Positions 44,844-53,054 of a stretch of 64,000 bases of DNA are shown here, one piece after another. The stretch is taken from assembly GCF_019977735.1 (NCBI RefSeq), contig NZ_AP025020.1, positions 62,001-126,000 of the forward strand. The letters are read 5' to 3'. How positions within the stretch are numbered: the stretch's first letter is position 1; each line of letters begins with the position of its first letter. Made by a program: the position numbers and the translations under genes. Under the pieces are notes generated by a model, which was not told the origin of the DNA, made no database searches, and was given only the letters and a program-made list of their open reading frames with translations. The DNA is from Calothrix sp. PCC 7716. Lineage in GTDB: Bacteria; Cyanobacteriota; Cyanobacteriia; Cyanobacteriales; Nostocaceae.

Positions 44844-45927
44844 GCGAACCCCCAGCCAATCGGTAAGTATCATCTTCACCAATCACATCGCTAACAGCAT
44901 CACTATGGGTTGTCACAATAAACTGGCAAGTTGAACAAAGTTTAGGAAGCTGCTTTATTAATAACTGTGCTGCTGGTGGGTGAAGATTTAAATCAATTTC
45001 ATCAATTAACACAACCGAGTATGCTATCTGCTGACGCACAAACTCGTAAAGTATCGGAAATACCGACTGTTCCCCCGCTGACATCTCCACAATATCGTAA
45101 TTACGGCGCCCGTCACTGATTAAAAAATAGTAATCTTCCGGTGTAGGAGAATCTACACCCGGCATTGGTTCCACACCAGCAAACGAGCGTTCAGGAAAAA
45201 TCTTGGTATATAAATTTTCTAATTGTGTCAAATAATCTACAGTCGAAGTCTGAGTAAGTTGAGCGAACTTCCAACCATTTAAATACTTCCGTAACCTCGC
45301 CACACCCACTTCAAAAGAGACTCTTCCAGTTGTAGATTTACTTATACGTGCAGGACTGGCGCCGTTTTCTTCCCTTTGCGGTGTCACACCCAAATTACGA
45401 AACTGGTCAAACCAAAAAATACCAGGCAACTTATAAAACTCAGAGCGCACCGTTGGGTCAGTCTCCAACAAACTGCGCGCGTAATAACGTCCCGCAAACT
45501 GAAAATATTGAGCATCATCAGCAGCATAACAGCGCTCACCATCAAGAACAAGCCGAACACGCTCAGTATCACCAGGTTCAACCAAAGCACGTTCCGACTG
45601 AGTAGCAGCCCATCTATGGAACAACGCGCGCGTAGCAGCTAATTCCTCAGTCGTAAACAATACCTCAATTTCGATATACGGCGCCCCCCAACGTTGGTAG
45701 CGACCAGGAAGAAACCCCAACCAATCAAAATCAGTAACACGTCGAATTTGCTTAGTAGCCAACGCCAAAGGAAGCGCAATAGCTTGCAACAGCGTAGTTT
45801 TTCCCGTACCGTTATCACCCAGCAACAGGAAACGATTACTAACCGTATCGAGAGTTTGGTTTTTAAACGACACCTCTAAACGCTCAAAGCGCTTAAAGTT
45901 CTTGATAGTTATAGACTCAACCTTCAT
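44827..45927 (-). CDS. SMC/OLD-like AAA ATPase, first gene of a three-gene operon
   Basis: The protein has 366 residues. It begins MKVESITIKNFKRFERLEVSF with Walker A LLGDNGTGKTTLL near residues 35-47, has the ABC-type signature EMSAGEQS, Walker B VVLIDEIDLNLHP and the H-loop IVTTHSD. Such stand-alone SMC-like ATPases drive systems such as Septu, OLD/Gabija and retron complexes with a nuclease or effector gene next door. Here the neighbours are a Cys/His-rich protein and a winged-helix-like protein. Its start lies 120 bases from the left end of the Tn7-like element, so the element sits in or near the operon's promoter. Confidence 0.85.
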   Translation of the reverse strand: MKVESITIKNFKRFERLEVSFKNQTLDTVSNRFLLLGDNGTGKTTLLQAIALPLALATKQIRRVTDFDWLGFLPGRYQRWGAPYIEIEVLFTTEELAATRALFHRWAATQSERALVEPGDTERVRLVLDGERCYAADDAQYFQFAGRYYARSLLETDPTVRSEFYKLPGIFWFDQFRNLGVTPQREENGASPARISKSTTGRVSFEVGVARLRKYLNGWKFAQLTQTSTVDYLTQLENLYTKIFPERSFAGVEPMPGVDSPTPEDYYFLISDGRRNYDIVEMSAGEQSVFPILYEFVRQQIAYSVVLIDEIDLNLHPPAAQLLIKQLPKLCSTCQFIVTTHSDAVSDVIGEDDTYRLAGGSLAKTI

Positions 45928-45974
45928 TGAAATTATATCCCTTGTAGGGTAAACACTCCTCTCTCTCTTGTGGA

Positions 45975-45992
45975 GCGGGCATCCCTGCCCGC
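45975..45992. repeat. GC-rich hairpin GCGGGCA-TCCC-TGCCCGC
   Basis: A 7-base perfect stem with a 4-base loop, upstream of the ATPase operon. Hairpins of this wording are dispersed repeats in many cyanobacteria. No T-run follows. Confidence 0.55.
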
Positions 45993-46046
45993 CCCATATA
46001 TACTCACCTAAATTTTGTGCAGGCGCCTGGGCATTATAAATTAAAG

Positions 46047-46188
46047 TATAGGTTTACTTAAAAGTTGCAAATTTTGGGACGTAGTTACGTTGTTTCAGGT
46101 ATCTATTTTTTCACAAAAGTTGCAAATTTTTTTCACAGAGTTGCAAATTTCCGAGAAAATTTACGCAAAAGCTGCAAATTTTGTCACC
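46047..46188 (+). repeat. Left end with four TnsB-type binding sites
   Basis: Copies of the AAAAGTTGCAAATTT motif lie at 46057-46075, 46111-46130, 46134-46150 (GAGTTGCAAATTT) and 46163-46182 (AAAGCTGCAAATTT), all in the same orientation. The terminal ten bases TATAGGTTTA match the right end at nine. Confidence 0.8.
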
Positions 46189-46291
46189 TATATTTTAAGA
46201 AACATGTACATTATAGCAAATCCTGGCTACAGCTTGACTTCAAGCCTTGACGGCGATAAAGTTCCAATCCTGCAAAAATAAATGTATTTAC

Positions 46292-46765
46292 TTAATCATC
46301 GGGGTGTAAGGGGCAGGGGCGAACTGGGCATCTTTCGGGGCTAATCTCGAAAATATCTTTATATTTATTAAGATTTATGCCGCTAGCGAGTGAAAATGCT
46401 TCGAGTACCTGTTGCGTGTATTCCCTGATTGCTCCAGCAGTTAAACCAAAGCAATGTACTGATTGTAACCTAAATGTAGGTGCTTGTCCTAGCCATAATT
46501 CAGCACCTAAAGCGTGTAAAGGACGCTCTCCAGAGTCTCTGTAGAGTAAGAGAATTGCAAAATAATTCTCTTGTGGTTTGAGTACGACAGTGTTTATAGT
46601 GTTTTTCTCATTACTAGTGCGTGCTAGTTTTCGATAAAAGGAGCGACGGTTGTGGCAGTATTTGTCGTCCCAGCATCTATCCCCCTCTTGGCCGTGTAAC
46701 AACCTTGCCTTTTTGGTGGTCAGTTGGGAGCAAATCAAGCATTTCTGTTTAAGTGGCTTAGGCAT
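46292..46765 (-). CDS. Cys/His-rich protein inside the Tn7-like element, paralogue of 44373
   Basis: The protein has 157 residues and is collinear with the protein at 44373: MPKPLKQKCLIC, HGQEGDRCWDDKYCHNRRSFYRK, PLHALGAELWLGQ, HCFGLTAGAI, ERCPVRPCPLH. The cysteines and histidines of the probable zinc site are the same. It is the only gene between the left end and tnsB. An additional end-like motif separates it from tnsB. It may be cargo captured from an ATPase operon, or a component that helps target the element next to such operons. No ATPase gene accompanies it. Confidence 0.7.
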   Translation of the reverse strand: MPKPLKQKCLICSQLTTKKARLLHGQEGDRCWDDKYCHNRRSFYRKLARTSNEKNTINTVVLKPQENYFAILLLYRDSGERPLHALGAELWLGQAPTFRLQSVHCFGLTAGAIREYTQQVLEAFSLASGINLNKYKDIFEISPERCPVRPCPLHPDD

Positions 46766-46840
46766 ATGTACTTCAGAGCGAGGTTAAAAAGCTTCGATTA
46801 ATACCTTTGCGCGCGTCTCTCTAATCTCTTATAAGTTTAT

Positions 46841-46866
46841 GTAAAAATTGTAAATTTTGGGACGTG
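46841..46866 (+). repeat. Degenerate left-end-like motif inside the Tn7-like element
   Basis: GTAAAAATTGTAAATTTTGG and the following GACGT match the outermost left site (AAAAGTTGCAAATTTTGG then GACGT) in the same orientation, with AAATTTTGGGACGT shared exactly (14 bases). It sits between the Cys/His-rich gene and tnsB. Confidence 0.6.
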
Positions 46867-46873
46867 TATGGAT

Positions 46874-49318
46874 TCAAACATTGATTTTAGCGTTAGAGTT
46901 ATCTAGAAAGTATATGTCTTCATGTGTCAAATATTTTAATGCATCAATTGATAAAAAGGGAATAGCAAAAAAAGGTGGAAGAAAGTCAGGATTAGCTTTA
47001 TGAAAACGGGATAAAACTGAATCGACATTACTGATTGATACCTGTTGATAAATATAAGCTGATAATAACCATTCTTCAAAAATACATTTTTCAAACCAAT
47101 CATTGAAATAAAAATTACATTTTTTGCATTGAACAAAATTAGGGCTGGATAAATTTATTATTTGACCACAAACTGGACAGCTATCAACAAGACGGCATTT
47201 ATGATATGGGCATACTGTGACATAACGCAAATCCCAAACTTTAGGATAATAAGGCTTGAGAGCCAAACAAGCTGGACAAATAGTAAAACATTTATCGTTA
47301 AGTAACGAAACCGAAAAAATTTCTCCAAATCCATTTACTTGGTTTGTGTAACTACCCTCATAAGTTTTCGTATAAAGAGAATTTTGATTAGAAATAGCTA
47401 TTTGCTCTTCATGATAAGCCTCAACATCGCTTGTATCTAAACCATCACGTCCAATACCAAGCCACCGAGCCATTGATGTTTTAGTTCGACCTCGATTTGT
47501 GGTAGACCAATCTCGTTTAACAATGTCTTGAATTTTTTGTTTGGCAATAGATAGTGCAACAATATCAACTTGTTGTGCTTCAAGATAAGCTAGTCTCTTA
47601 ATTACCTTATGCTGCCAAAGTGAAAGGTTTGAAGTATAATTTTGGTCTACAGCAGGAATTGCCACAAAATTGTGGCTATCTGGGTCAAAAACGTAGATAA
47701 AAGAAATGTTTGTAGGGTCGTACTTAATTTTTGCTTTTTCTCTTTCTCTTCTACCCGTAGTTCTACGTTTATCTCGTTGTTCATAAATATGACGTAAACG
47801 AGTTAGCTCAGGACTTCTATAGTATAGTCCTTCAAATTCTATACCGTTTTGAGAAATAACTCGATAAGTTACTGCACCTAGTAAAATTCTTAAATCATTG
47901 ATATTTGCAGGTAGTAATGGTGGATATTTAGATATACCTTGAAGCCAAACATCAACCCTTGGTATTCCAAAGTCAGTGTGAGGCATCTGCCCAACTATGT
48001 CAATAATAAATAAGTGAAGGATTTCATTCAAAGAATCGATTGATATGACGGCACTTTTTTTCGGGTCATACTCATCATCATATTTTTTCATAAATTTCAA
48101 AAAACTGCCTGGTTGACCTTGCAGGGTAATTGTAGAGATGGTTCGGAAAAACCGCTCTACTTTCGCTTTATACCAAGCTAGTTTTGGTGGAGCGTAATCT
48201 AAATCAATAAACAGTAATTCGCAAGCATCTTCTAACTGAACTCCTTTAAATTCAGGAGCATTATCTGTCTTAAGCGCTGACATTAAACCGTAACAAGGCC
48301 ACGTATGCTTAACTGAAGGGAATTTGCTTTGCACGTAATGTTTTGGTTGAATAGAGTGCCATAAGCAATGCATTACTGATAAGTAACTCGCTGGTTCAAA
48401 ACTAATATAATAACCAATAGGCATCCCTGTATATCTATCTACAGCTGTTGTCAGCGTGGGGATTCCTATTGGGAGGCTTGTTTCTAAATCAACAACATAT
48501 AACGGTAATTTTGTATGGTCTATCTCAACTATTTCTAGTGGACGCATCGTATTTGGCGGTAAATATGTACATGTATTAAACATCTTATCTGCTGCTGCTT
48601 TGCCATAACGAGCAACCATTTCTTTATAAGGGTCAAGCTTGTTAACAATTCGATATATTGTTACTTGAGCAGGAATTTCTAAAGCTGGTAAACCAATTTT
48701 TTGACGAACAGCGTTTTCTTGAGTTATTTCAAAAACTACTTTTAAATAAAGGCTTGAAACTGATGGTTTTTCTAAAGTTAAATAATATTCATCAATGACT
48801 TGCTGAATAATACTTAACACCTCCGAATGTAATTGACTTTTTCTACCTTTAGCTATATTATTAGGAATTAAAGAACGAATATCACCCTCACTAAATTCAT
48901 ACTTTTTAATCCAACGATTAAGAGTTGACCAATGTGGAGGTTTATTGTCTGCCAATTCTTGAGATACCTTATTAATAATTGGTTGAAGAGATGATTCTGT
49001 TCGTTTCTTTTGCTCAGATTCAAGAAAGCATTGAATATATTTAAATCTTCTTCTTGCCTCTGCTTTTAGGTCTGAGTCAAGTTGACTAAAGTCAGCTAAT
49101 AAATAATCTTTTTTAGTTTTATCGCCAGTATCTTCTAGATAGAATTTGAGTTGATTTTCAAAGAAAAGCTTGCACAAAGATGATTCACTGTACGTAGATA
49201 AAACCCCCTTTGCAATATCAATTACTTGAAAATCGCCATTGCTAAGGCGTTTATCAATTTCATATTCTCGACCATTTAACCAAAATTTTAACCCTAAATG
49301 AAATTTAATTCTAACCAT
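46874..49318 (-). CDS. tnsB: TnsB transposase fused to a C-terminal TniQ-type zinc domain
   Basis: About 814 residues from ATG 49318, which has GTGAGG just upstream; an upstream in-frame start at 49396 would overlap tnsA. The DDE core is complete: Asp267 in EIDHT, Asp352 in LKTDNAPEF, Glu388 in KAKVERFFRT. Helix-turn-helix segments precede it and a beta-barrel-like region follows. From about residue 675 the sequence becomes TniQ-like: CPAC, VCPYHKCRLVDSCPVCG, CKKC, a zinc-binding pattern not part of TnsB. TniQ normally is a separate target-selection protein encoded after tnsC. The fusion could be functional or a scar of deletion of tnsC and the front of tniQ. Confidence 0.85.
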   Translation of the reverse strand: MVRIKFHLGLKFWLNGREYEIDKRLSNGDFQVIDIAKGVLSTYSESSLCKLFFENQLKFYLEDTGDKTKKDYLLADFSQLDSDLKAEARRRFKYIQCFLESEQKKRTESSLQPIINKVSQELADNKPPHWSTLNRWIKKYEFSEGDIRSLIPNNIAKGRKSQLHSEVLSIIQQVIDEYYLTLEKPSVSSLYLKVVFEITQENAVRQKIGLPALEIPAQVTIYRIVNKLDPYKEMVARYGKAAADKMFNTCTYLPPNTMRPLEIVEIDHTKLPLYVVDLETSLPIGIPTLTTAVDRYTGMPIGYYISFEPASYLSVMHCLWHSIQPKHYVQSKFPSVKHTWPCYGLMSALKTDNAPEFKGVQLEDACELLFIDLDYAPPKLAWYKAKVERFFRTISTITLQGQPGSFLKFMKKYDDEYDPKKSAVISIDSLNEILHLFIIDIVGQMPHTDFGIPRVDVWLQGISKYPPLLPANINDLRILLGAVTYRVISQNGIEFEGLYYRSPELTRLRHIYEQRDKRRTTGRREREKAKIKYDPTNISFIYVFDPDSHNFVAIPAVDQNYTSNLSLWQHKVIKRLAYLEAQQVDIVALSIAKQKIQDIVKRDWSTTNRGRTKTSMARWLGIGRDGLDTSDVEAYHEEQIAISNQNSLYTKTYEGSYTNQVNGFGEIFSVSLLNDKCFTICPACLALKPYYPKVWDLRYVTVCPYHKCRLVDSCPVCGQIINLSSPNFVQCKKCNFYFNDWFEKCIFEEWLLSAYIYQQVSISNVDSVLSRFHKANPDFLPPFFAIPFLSIDALKYLTHEDIYFLDNSNAKINV

Positions 49319-49373
49319 AAATACCTCACCCTGTTCATGTGAGTAATTTTTTACAAGTATTTTCCCAGTAATT

Positions 49374-50039
49374 TTAAAATTCAACGCCAGCTTCAATTAA
49401 ATATCTACGCATTTTATCCGAAATTTTAATTTCGCTTGTATAGGAAATTGGTAATATTAATTCTATTTCTAGAAAACCTGAGAATATAAGGCTAAACAGA
49501 ATTTGTTTGCTAATTCCGTCTTTGTGTAATACTTGTGTAGCTTCTTGAATTGTAACAGATGAAAAATTTTGCAAATAGTTTTTGCATCTAACCAAATCTT
49601 GTAAAGAATATTGTACCCTTGAGTACTTGTAAAGAATCTTAATATTATCGAGACAAGGCTGAATTCTTATCATCTTGTCTGTAACTACACAAAATTCCCA
49701 GCCAAATTCAGTAATTATTGGAGCAACCTTATTAAACAAAGTTAGATACTTCAGTAATCGAGCTTTACTTTCTGGTTTAACTTCTACAACTTGCTTTTTA
49801 TTTGTTCGCTCAACAAAAAAATCAGGTGTATACCTCCGTAATTTACCATCAAGGTAATAGTTCAACTTGAAAGGTTGACCAGTATAAGAAATTACCTGAG
49901 AGTCAATTTCAAGGAAATATAGATAGTCTCTTTCAAGGTGCGATTCATAAGGAATAAGTGCCTGATTTTTATTACTTACAAATTTTCCTATGTTCTTTTT
50001 TGTACCCGTATTATTAATTTTTCTAGCTGGAGTAGACAT
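49374..50039 (-). CDS. tnsA: TnsA endonuclease of the Tn7-like element
   Basis: The protein has 221 residues. The N-terminal domain has the TnsA nuclease set: Glu32/Glu36 in YESHLERDYL, Asp73 in RYTPDFFVE and E86-V-K88 in VVEVKPE. The C-terminal half is the helical TnsA region. TnsA cuts the 5' strands at the transposon ends so that the element moves by cut-and-paste. A strong GGAGG lies six bases before the ATG. It is the first gene inside the right end, followed by tnsB after 55 bases, the order of Tn7. Confidence 0.87.
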   Translation of the reverse strand: MSTPARKINNTGTKKNIGKFVSNKNQALIPYESHLERDYLYFLEIDSQVISYTGQPFKLNYYLDGKLRRYTPDFFVERTNKKQVVEVKPESKARLLKYLTLFNKVAPIITEFGWEFCVVTDKMIRIQPCLDNIKILYKYSRVQYSLQDLVRCKNYLQNFSSVTIQEATQVLHKDGISKQILFSLIFSGFLEIELILPISYTSEIKISDKMRRYLIEAGVEF

Positions 50040-50370
50040 ATTTCCTCCACAAAGAAAAAGCGGTTTGTATTCAACCTAACTGTTTTCCCTTGAATTAAAA
50101 ATTAAATTTTTGTTAACTCCAAAGTTTTCAGAACTCACGTCAGAATAAGGGTTTAAGCTTTGCTCCCAAGAAGTAGTTGCTGTGGAATGAGTCTTAGTGC
50201 ATATGGGTGGTCGCAAGAAAGTTGACCTGCTTGGTCTGCACCACTATGACGAATAAACCTGTTTTGTCCAAAAGCAATGTAGGAGGGCGCCCAAAGTCAA
50301 CACCCTACCCTTAAACCTCCAGACCGTCCGTCCCACAGAGGATTAAAGAGATTATCAGTACTTATGTATG

Positions 50371-50442
50371 GATAATTTGCAACTTTTGTGAAAAAATTTG
50401 CAACTTTTGAGTAAGGATTTGCAACTTTTGAGTAAACCTACA
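50371..50442 (-). repeat. Right end with three TnsB-type binding sites
   Basis: On the plus strand AATTTGCAACTTTTG-type motifs start at 50374, 50395 and 50416, a spacing of 21 bases, and the terminus reads GTAAACCTACA ending at 50442. They are inverted relative to the left-end motifs. Confidence 0.8.
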
Positions 50443-50710
50443 AAAGCCTTATAAACACGCCCCTGATAATATCATGAAATTTTAATCGTATTTTATGTCG
50501 TATAAAAGATAAGAGATACTTATTTTGTATTGTAGTATTGTAGCATATGTAATTTTAACCATAAGTTGAGCAATCCTAGCACTGGAGAGTAGCAAAGCTG
50601 TTATTTAGGGCAAACTAAGTGCTTTAGTTGAAGTACTGTATAAATTCTCTACCTCCTCTACCGTATAAAAAAAGCATTTTATTAAACTCAAAGCGGGTAT
50701 TGTTTTTAAG

Positions 50711-51685
50711 TTAACAAACACCGCTAGCTTGTAAACTAAAGATAGCTGGATATTCACCGCGTTCTTTCGGTGGAAATGCACTACCCCAATTATTGCGTCT
50801 ATCAGCTTTTACTTGCTCAATTAAATCTCGTTTTGTATTTAAGAAAGTAAGTGTGTTTTCATTCCAAAATAAATGATTGTGCAACCAATAATAATAAGCC
50901 TCCGAAGCACTACCACAGATTAAGTTAGCCTCATGAAATGCTTTTGGTTGTTTGGGTAAACTGAGTAATAAAATTTCTGCAATCAATGGAGCGCTATTAA
51001 TTGCTTTATCAAGATACCTACTACCTTTGTGGGTATCACCTAATTTTAGAGCAGCCAAGACCGCTGCATATTCAACATCAGCGGATGCTCCTTCAGGGTA
51101 CTTAGCAGCCAACTTTAAAATATCTTTATATCTATTGAGTGACAAATAGCATTGAGCTAATTTTATTCGCGCACCGATATTGTCGCTGGGGTGAACATTA
51201 ATTAAATTCTCAAAAATCTCTACAGCTTTAACAAGATCCCAAGTTTTTAAGAAGTTATATTTATTACTTAATAGCGTTGCACGTTCGATGTAAGCCTCAG
51301 CCAATCCATAGCAAGTCTCAAAATAAGGTCGATTTGATAGTACATAATAATTAATTTTATCCTTGCCAAACTCAAATTCGCGTGGAATCGCCATCCGAAT
51401 TAAATCAAACCCTCGTTCCCAGACTTGAATTGATAAATCCAAATTACCTATATCCAGAAGAATTATTGCTAACAAATTATAAGCATTAAGGTAATGGGGG
51501 CAGCTTTCAATTAAAGCTTCTAGCTGGGCTGTCTGAATGCTTGGTTCCCCAGAACCATAACCCCAGCTATCACAAATTTCATAGTAAACTGACTCAAAGT
51601 CACGAACACAAGCAGGAAATACAAATTGCCAGAGATTAGACTCTGATGGTTCTCTTAACAACTGCAAAGATTTTGGCGATTTCAT
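50711..51685 (-). CDS. TPR-type helical repeat protein
   Basis: The protein has 324 residues made largely of TPR-like helix pairs (LNAYNLLAIILLDIGNLDLSIQVWERGF; IGARIKLAQCYLSLNRYKDILKLAAKYP, in about six units). No enzymatic motif, signal peptide or membrane segment is seen. It is a probable protein-interaction scaffold. It stands alone between the Tn7-like element and a tyrosine recombinase. Partners are not evident. It contains no GGCGCC. Confidence 0.65.
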   Translation of the reverse strand: MKSPKSLQLLREPSESNLWQFVFPACVRDFESVYYEICDSWGYGSGEPSIQTAQLEALIESCPHYLNAYNLLAIILLDIGNLDLSIQVWERGFDLIRMAIPREFEFGKDKINYYVLSNRPYFETCYGLAEAYIERATLLSNKYNFLKTWDLVKAVEIFENLINVHPSDNIGARIKLAQCYLSLNRYKDILKLAAKYPEGASADVEYAAVLAALKLGDTHKGSRYLDKAINSAPLIAEILLLSLPKQPKAFHEANLICGSASEAYYYWLHNHLFWNENTLTFLNTKRDLIEQVKADRRNNWGSAFPPKERGEYPAIFSLQASGVC

Positions 51686-51995
51686 ACAACACCGCCTGTC
51701 TACTGTTGTATTAATAATTTTGATTATATTGCACCAGCTAGATACTTTTTATTAAGAAATGTTCTCACACCAATCTTGATACGGGTGAGATTGTTGGAGT
51801 TGGAAGTTAAAGAAATTTAAAAATAAACCAGGAATTCAGGTAAAACAGTTATTTTAGTTACAAGTTAAAAACGTATATTTACGGTTTCTAAGTTTTCATG
51901 CGTAAGTCTTAACCTACTATGTGCGCTTCTCTGGTATGATTATCACGCTTTGTGACTTATAAAGCATGCGCCCCGGAACGTAGGTAAAATTTACA
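51686..51995. other. Intergenic region between divergent genes
   Basis: 310 AT-rich bases that must contain the promoters of the TPR gene (minus) and of the recombinase gene (plus). I see no other signal. Confidence 0.4.
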
Positions 51996-53024
51996 ATGAG
52001 TTACAGTACAAACTTACCGCCCATTAAATTGATTTCTCTAGAAGGTAAAAAACAACTCTCACTTCAAACGGACGACTTCAAACGAACGACTTCTTCTGAT
52101 ATTCGCTGGTTAAAAGTACAAGAATTTTTGAGAAGTGTAAGTCTGACGCCTAACAGTCGTAAATTATACGAGCGTGAACTACGAAGATTCTTAGCTTGGA
52201 GTAAGTTAGGTTATCACGAACTTCGTACACGACATCTAGCAAATTACAAAGAATATTTAGCTGAAGAAGTTTGTACAGATAAAGGTAGACCGCTGGCAAA
52301 GTCCAGTATAAACGCAGCATTAGGCGCCTTAAAAAGTTTCTTCCACTGGTTGCGCGACACATACCCAGATATCATCGAAGTCAACCCAATGGCAGGAGTA
52401 AAATTTGAGAAACTACCACTTCCTAGTGCCCAAGACTTGGCGCCATCTGAAGTAGAACAAGTTAGGACAGCATTAAATAATTTAGGAGAAACCAAACTAC
52501 GCGACACTGCGTTAGTCCATATATTATGTCATGGACTGCGCGCGTCCGAAGTATCAAGCTTAAATATTGGTAACTATGATGGCAAACTATTATATATAGA
52601 AAACACCAAAGACAAAAAACCTCGCCTAGTACCACTAGTACCAGAAAGTAGAAAAGCAGTAGAAACCTACATACAGCACCGCAGCGACGAAGGAGAACAA
52701 CTTCACGAAGACAACCCGTTACTACTCTCCTACCATAACCGCATCCCACAATACACACGCATCAACAACCCAGAAGGCGCCAGATTAAGTTACCACGGAA
52801 TATACTTCGCCATTACAAAACTTGGCGAACTAGCACAACTACCCAACCTCCACCCCCACGCATTTCGTCACACCTTCGCCACCCAACTACTTATAGTTGG
52901 AATGGATCCAACCCACGTCAAAACCCTAACCGGACACGAAAGCGAGCGCGCGTTTCGTCGTTACGTAGTCCGTGCCAAACAAGCAGCAGCAATAGCAGCA
53001 TTCGATAAACTGCACGAACAGTAG
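51996..53024 (+). CDS. Tyrosine recombinase/integrase (XerC/D-like)
   Basis: The protein has 342 residues. It has a core-binding domain (about 40-135) and a catalytic domain with Arg in HGLRASEVS, Lys in TKDKKPRLVP, HPHAFRHTFA, His in TGHESE and nucleophile Tyr in FRRYVVRA. Proteins like this excise or integrate elements or resolve dimers. It converges with xisI/xisH, factors that control excision of the fdxN element in Anabaena, but the known recombinase there (XisF) is a serine type, so a link is not assumed. The 3' half is richer in C than the rest of the area. Confidence 0.85.
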   Translation: MSYSTNLPPIKLISLEGKKQLSLQTDDFKRTTSSDIRWLKVQEFLRSVSLTPNSRKLYERELRRFLAWSKLGYHELRTRHLANYKEYLAEEVCTDKGRPLAKSSINAALGALKSFFHWLRDTYPDIIEVNPMAGVKFEKLPLPSAQDLAPSEVEQVRTALNNLGETKLRDTALVHILCHGLRASEVSSLNIGNYDGKLLYIENTKDKKPRLVPLVPESRKAVETYIQHRSDEGEQLHEDNPLLLSYHNRIPQYTRINNPEGARLSYHGIYFAITKLGELAQLPNLHPHAFRHTFATQLLIVGMDPTHVKTLTGHESERAFRRYVVRAKQAAAIAAFDKLHEQ

Positions 53025-53054
53025 AGGCTGGTTGCAGCTATCACCCGATACTAT

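Larger units (their letters stand above)
46047..50442 (-). mobile_element. Compact Tn7-like transposon, 4396 bp, with tnsA and tnsB-tniQ fusion
   Basis: The two ends are inverted: TATAGGTTTACTTAAAAG at 46047 and, on the other strand, TGTAGGTTTACTCAAAAG ending at 50442. Behind each lie copies of an AAAAGTTGCAAATTT motif: four widely spaced on the left, three spaced 21-22 bases on the right, the asymmetry known from Tn7. AAAG flanks both ends (46043-46046 and 50443-50446). Genes on the minus strand: tnsA next to the right end, tnsB fused to a TniQ-type zinc domain, and a Cys/His-rich gene near the left end. There is no tnsC. The left terminus has TA where TG is expected. The 330 bases between tnsA and the right end hold no gene. 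One GGCGCC only. Confidence 0.85.

Noticed and set aside
45348-45642. Plus-strand frames of 85-88 codons inside the ATPase gene
   Set aside because: They are shadows of the minus-strand ATPase, with biased composition and no start signal.
44373-45927. Septu (PtuA-PtuB) system
   Set aside because: The ATPase would fit, but the partner's CxxC and CHNRRSFYR pattern does not match an HNH nuclease motif, and a third gene is present.
46047-50442. CRISPR-associated transposon
   Set aside because: No Cas12k, Cascade gene or CRISPR array was seen in or near the element, and tnsC is missing, so the Tn7-like label is kept without a CRISPR claim.
51996-53024. Prophage
   Set aside because: A recombinase is present, but no structural, lysis or packaging gene was found in the window.
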